NCBI GenBank assembly: GCA_002471195.1
Contig: DKPN01000045.1
Coordinates: 318 to 18,545 of the forward strand
Reading direction: 5' to 3'
Origin: Bacteroides sp. UBA7333
Lineage (GTDB): Bacteria > Bacteroidota > Bacteroidia > Bacteroidales > Bacteroidaceae
Length of the DNA: 18,228 nucleotides
The notes beneath the pieces were generated by a model. It saw nothing but the letters and a program-made list of their open reading frames with translations, did no database searches and was not told where the DNA came from. Both the position numbers and the translations under genes were made by a program. Shown here piece after piece: positions 15,231 through 18,228 of the stretch (its first letter is position 1; every line of letters begins with the position of its first letter).

Positions 15231-15648
15231 TATTTTTTCTTTCGGGCGGACGAGTTGCCAACACCATTTTAAAATGATTTTCATTGGCAATATTAAGTAC
15301 TTTTACAATTTCGCGATAAGGCACCGTTTCATCGGCATATAACGCTACAAACATTTCGGGTTCACGCTGAGCATAATCCTGCAAAAAAGGAGTGAGTTGT
15401 TCCAACTCTATCAATTGTTCCTTTTCGTTGCCAAACGCTACATAGTAATTTAAATCTTTATCTATAACAACACGACTCAATGGTTTGGCCGATGTTTGCT
15501 GCTTACCTTGTGGTAGTAATACTTTTATAGCATTAGGTGATACAACGGTCGAAGTTATCATGAAAAAGATAAGAAGCAAAAAGATGACATCAGTCATAGA
15601 TGCCATACTAAAATTAGGCGATATCTTTGTTCGTCTTTTTAATGCCAT
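15223..15648 (-). CDS. exbD: Biopolymer transport protein ExbD/TolR
   Basis: A 141-aa subunit of the proton-driven ExbB-ExbD motor. It has a basic cytoplasmic N-terminus (MALKRRTK), one membrane helix at about 19-38 and a periplasmic domain. The proton-carrying Asp20 is in SMTDVIFLLLIFFM, exactly where ExbD/TolR families hold it. It starts 6 nt after exbB and its stop overlaps the start of the TonB-like gene, so the three are translated as a unit. I recall many Bacteroidota loci with two exbD copies; only one is present here. Confidence 0.95.
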   Translation of the reverse strand: MALKRRTKISPNFSMASMTDVIFLLLIFFMITSTVVSPNAIKVLLPQGKQQTSAKPLSRVVIDKDLNYYVAFGNEKEQLIELEQLTPFLQDYAQREPEMFVALYADETVPYREIVKVLNIANENHFKMVLATRPPERKNNG

Positions 15649-15654
15649 AGTCTA

Positions 15655-16374
15655 TTATTTTTTGGTTGGCTCATTCAATAAATCCATGAATGCCATGGTA
15701 CGCGATTCCATTCTGTTTACCACTCTATCTACTAACATCACCAAATAATTATAAGCAAACATAGCTATAATACCTACAATAAGTCCACCTACTGTAGTGA
15801 TCATTGCTTCATAAATACCGCCCGACAATAATGTAATATCAACATTTCCACTACCAGCATTGGCCATTTCGTAGAAAGCACGCACCATCCCGGTAACAGT
15901 TCCTAAGAAACCAATCATTGGAGCTCCGGCAGCAATGGTTGCCATTATCGGTAGTCCCTTTTCCAATTTAGTAACTTCCATATTACCCACATTTTCGATA
16001 GCAGCTTGAACATCATTAATAGGACGACCCAAACGACTGATTCCTTTCTCGATCATACGAGCGGATGGAGTATTTACAGAACGACAATAGTTTAGAGCTG
16101 CTTTAATTTCACCTGTATGAATATAATCGGTTACTTTTTCCATAAACATGGGATCTTCTTGATTGGCTTTCTTTATAAAATAGATGCGTTCAAATAAGAT
16201 ATAAAAACAAGCTGCTGATAAGATAGCCAATATAAGCATTATCCAACCACCTTTCATAGCCATATCAAGCATATTCATAGTAGCTGTGTCATTTACTGGT
16301 GTTAATATTGGATTGGCGTTCATTAAAGAATCGGCTGCAGTAGCAGCGGTTTGAAAAAATACCATCATACTCAT
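15655..16374 (-). CDS. exbB: MotA/TolQ/ExbB proton channel protein
   Basis: Membrane scaffold of the proton channel that powers the TonB-like protein. Counting from the start at 16374, there are three helices, at about 43-65, 144-167 and 188-212. A cytoplasmic loop between the first two carries the family's ARMIEKGISRLG-type sequence. GAPMIGFLGTVTGMVRAF at about 150-167 and MITTVGGLIVGIIAMFAYN at about 191-209 are the conserved channel helices. The frame extends to 16386, but the ATG at 16374 makes an ATGA overlap with the pdxJ stop and is preferred (239 aa). The hydrophobic, alanine-rich N-terminus before helix 1 may be a short periplasmic or signal-like segment, as in other Bacteroidota ExbB proteins. 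Confidence 0.94.
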   Translation of the reverse strand: MSMMVFFQTAATAADSLMNANPILTPVNDTATMNMLDMAMKGGWIMLILAILSAACFYILFERIYFIKKANQEDPMFMEKVTDYIHTGEIKAALNYCRSVNTPSARMIEKGISRLGRPINDVQAAIENVGNMEVTKLEKGLPIMATIAAGAPMIGFLGTVTGMVRAFYEMANAGSGNVDITLLSGGIYEAMITTVGGLIVGIIAMFAYNYLVMLVDRVVNRMESRTMAFMDLLNEPTKK

Positions 16375-17087
16375 TCGGATAAACATTTTTTGTAATTCTT
16401 GATTGTCGTTTCTAGTCCCATATAAAGTGCATCTGCAATAAGTGCATGCCCGATCGATACTTCATCCAACCAAGGTATATTTTTATAAAAGTAGTTCAAA
16501 TTTTCTAAACTCAAATCATGCCCAGCATTAACACCTAATCCTAAACTACGAGCTATTTTTGCCGTTTCAATAAATGGAGTTACTGCTTTTTCTGGATTCT
16601 TTACAAATCCAGTCGCATAAGGTTCAGTATACAATTCGATACGATCTGTTCCTGCTTTTGCAGCATATTCAACCAATTCAGCATCGGTAGAAATAAAAAT
16701 AGATGTACGTATCCCCGCACTACTGAAATCATCTAATATCTCGGATAGAAAAGAAAAGTGTGTTTTCGTATCCCAGCCCGAATTTGATGTTATCTGGTCG
16801 GGAGCATCCGGTACTAAAGTTACTTGATGAGGTTTTACTTTTAAAACTAAATCAATAAATTCAGGTGATGGATATCCTTCTATATTAAATTCGGTTCTTA
16901 AAACAGGTTTTAGAGCATATACATCATCAAATCGTATATGGCGACCATCCGGTCGTGGGTGAACTGTGATACCATCAGCACCGAATTTTTCACAATCCAA
17001 TGCTACTTTTACTACATCGGGTACATTTCCCCCACGTGCATTTCTTAAAGTTGCGACTTTATTAATATTCACACTTAATTTCGTCAT
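16371..17087 (-). CDS. pdxJ: Pyridoxine 5'-phosphate synthase
   Basis: Condenses 1-deoxyxylulose 5-phosphate with 3-amino-2-oxopropyl phosphate to give pyridoxine 5'-phosphate, the last ring-forming step of the DXP-dependent vitamin B6 route. Catalytic positions are visible: His43 in TVHPRPDGRHIRFDD, the Glu in EFNIEGYPS near 70 and the His in GVNAGHDLSLENL near 190. The TIM-barrel length of 238 aa is normal. The start MTKLSVNINKVATLRNARGG is the family's usual beginning. It leads the exbB-exbD-tonB operon and overlaps exbB by 4 nt (ATGA), and it is divergent from nadK. Confidence 0.97.
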   Translation of the reverse strand: MTKLSVNINKVATLRNARGGNVPDVVKVALDCEKFGADGITVHPRPDGRHIRFDDVYALKPVLRTEFNIEGYPSPEFIDLVLKVKPHQVTLVPDAPDQITSNSGWDTKTHFSFLSEILDDFSSAGIRTSIFISTDAELVEYAAKAGTDRIELYTEPYATGFVKNPEKAVTPFIETAKIARSLGLGVNAGHDLSLENLNYFYKNIPWLDEVSIGHALIADALYMGLETTIKNYKKCLSE

Positions 17088-17109
17088 GACATTCTAAGTT
17101 GTTAAGTTG

Positions 17110-17117
17110 CAAAAATA
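17110..17117 (-). promoter_or_regulatory. -7 box of the pdxJ-exb operon promoter
   Basis: TATTTTTG on the minus strand fits TAnnTTTG exactly and lies 22 bp before the pdxJ ATG, giving a very short leader. A -33 TTTG at the proper spacing was not found. The remaining 200 bp to nadK are very AT-rich with no clear second gene. Confidence 0.45.
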
Positions 17118-17322
17118 ACAAATAAGTAGTATAAATGTATCATTGTTTATGAAAACAAAATGTGTTTTTTATTAACGTTTATATGATTACTATGATTTAT
17201 GTGAGCTAATATTGATGAATTGGAGTTAGATTATGCGCCATTTATCATACATATAGAATTAATATTATTGATGATTTGGAAAAAATATTGCATTTTTGTA
17301 GAAATTAAAAAAGCATCAGAAT

Positions 17323-18192
17323 ATGAAATTTGCCATATTTGGAAATACTTACCAAGCAAAAAAATCAATATATGCCGAGAAATTACTTTCAATATTGAAA
17401 GACCATCAGGCTGAAATTATAATATGCAGAGAGTTTTACGACTTTCTTTCAACTAATTTACAACTAAGTATTACACCAGATGGTTTATTCGAGAATGAAT
17501 TTGATGCTGATATGGTTATTTCAATTGGAGGAGATGGTACATTTCTCAAAGCCGCCAGTATGGTGGGAGATAAAAATATTCCCATTTTAGGAATAAACAC
17601 CGGGCGTCTTGGTTTTTTAGCCGATGTATCTCCTCAAGAAATGGAAGATACATTTGACGAAATTTTTGAAGGCAGATATTCTGTTGAGAAAAGAAGCGTT
17701 TTGAAATTGACAGCAATAGATGGGAATCATACAAAAGAGTCATACGCACTTAATGAGATAGCCATTTTAAAACGTGATAGTTCTTCTATGATTAGTATAA
17801 GTACTTCAATAAATGGTCAGCTACTCACTACATATCAGGCGGATGGATTAATTATAGCAACCCCTACCGGATCGACAGCTTATTCTTTGAGTGTAGGAGG
17901 CCCAATCGTAGCCCCACAAACCAATACCATATCCGTTACACCTGTAGCTCCACATAGCTTAAATATTAGACCTTTGGTAGTTTGTGACGAGAATGAGTTC
18001 ACCTTACATGTTGAAAGCAGAAGTCATAATTTTTTAGTTGCAACCGATGGAAGAAGCGAATCATTTAAAGAAAGCACACAATTAAATATCAAAAAAGCGG
18101 ATTATAACATCCAAGTAGTAAAACGATTCGGGCATTCATTTTTTGACACAATTAGAGCTAAACTAATGTGGGGTGCTGATACTCGCTATTAA
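17323..18192 (+). CDS. nadK: NAD kinase
   Basis: Phosphorylates NAD to NADP and so supplies NADPH-dependent biosynthesis. The catalytic GGDGTFL motif is at 69-75 with Asp71. The NTGRLGFLADV segment (92-102), the ALNEIAI motif (142-148), the YQADGLIIATPTGSTAYSLSVGGPI core (171-195) and the HSLNIRPLVV tail (211-220) are all intact. The 289-aa length is typical. The ATG giving MKFAIFGN is the natural start; the preceding 235 bp are non-coding and shared with the divergent pdxJ operon. No exact -7 box was found upstream of nadK; CATTTTTG at 17291-17298 is one mismatch away. The gene is complete, and 36 bp without a visible terminator remain to the window end. Confidence 0.97.
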   Translation: MKFAIFGNTYQAKKSIYAEKLLSILKDHQAEIIICREFYDFLSTNLQLSITPDGLFENEFDADMVISIGGDGTFLKAASMVGDKNIPILGINTGRLGFLADVSPQEMEDTFDEIFEGRYSVEKRSVLKLTAIDGNHTKESYALNEIAILKRDSSSMISISTSINGQLLTTYQADGLIIATPTGSTAYSLSVGGPIVAPQTNTISVTPVAPHSLNIRPLVVCDENEFTLHVESRSHNFLVATDGRSESFKESTQLNIKKADYNIQVVKRFGHSFFDTIRAKLMWGADTRY

Positions 18193-18228
18193 GCAATTTA
18201 TAGAAATAAGAATACAGATACGATATAT

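Noticed and set aside
15231..15290. N-terminal extension of the TonB-like protein (MPMKIILKWCW...)
   Set aside because: It lies inside exbD in another frame. The ATG at 15230 gives a normal cytoplasmic N-terminus and a stop/start overlap.
17220..17414. 64-codon plus-strand frame upstream of nadK
   Set aside because: It overlaps the nadK start in another frame and has no family resemblance; it is probably non-coding AT-rich DNA.
1..18228. Search for CRISPR arrays, tRNA/rRNA, IS elements, integrases, toxin-antitoxin or defence operons
   Set aside because: No spaced repeats, terminal inverted repeats with transposase, cloverleaf-like sequences or defence-type domains were recognised. All long frames are explained by housekeeping or envelope genes.

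Overview
The window looks like an ordinary stretch of AT-rich chromosome from a Bacteroidota bacterium, most likely order Bacteroidales. Three things point there. The gene set and order are typical: pdxJ-exbB-exbD-tonB divergent from nadK, a DoxX/DUF1599/tpiA/SPOR/folE run, and ndk-M23. Families largely restricted to that group (DUF5056, DUF6249) are present. Starts lack Shine-Dalgarno sequences, and several promoters carry the TAnnTTTG -7 box. The genus cannot be told from this sequence. No rRNA, tRNA, IS element, prophage, integrase or CRISPR array was seen.

Layout from left to right: (1) A leftward RsmF-type rRNA methyltransferase. (2) A rightward three-gene cassette of tightly overlapped genes (DUF6249 membrane protein, ECF sigma factor, DUF5056 membrane protein), closed by a strong terminator. 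(3) Rightward dnaG with a near-perfect Bacteroidetes promoter, ending 4 nt from convergent folE. (4) A leftward run read as DUF1599 protein -> DoxX/thioredoxin-like membrane protein -> tpiA -> SPOR protein -> folE, starting from a promoter near 9158. (5) Leftward ndk -> M23/LysM peptidase, closed by a strong hairpin terminator. (6) Leftward ispD -> recG with a 1-nt overlap. (7) Leftward pdxJ -> exbB -> exbD -> tonB-like -> DJ-1/PfpI, closed by a 20-bp hairpin. (8) Rightward nadK, divergent from pdxJ.

Most genes are core metabolism or genome maintenance: DNA priming (dnaG), fork repair (recG), nucleotide pools (ndk), cofactor synthesis (folE, pdxJ, nadK), isoprenoids (ispD) and glycolysis (tpiA). 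Around them sit envelope functions: energized outer-membrane transport (ExbB/ExbD/TonB), peptidoglycan hydrolysis or binding (M23/LysM, SPOR) and a redox-type membrane protein (DoxX/MauE).

I found no convincing undescribed defence, mobile or biosynthetic system. The part most likely to hide undescribed biology is the sigma-factor cassette. It has no recognisable classical anti-sigma factor, but the sigma gene is overlapped on both sides by small membrane-protein genes, and an 11-bp tandem repeat lies just upstream. Next in interest are the internally duplicated DUF1599 protein and the DoxX protein fused to a thioredoxin-like region in which I see no CxxC motif.
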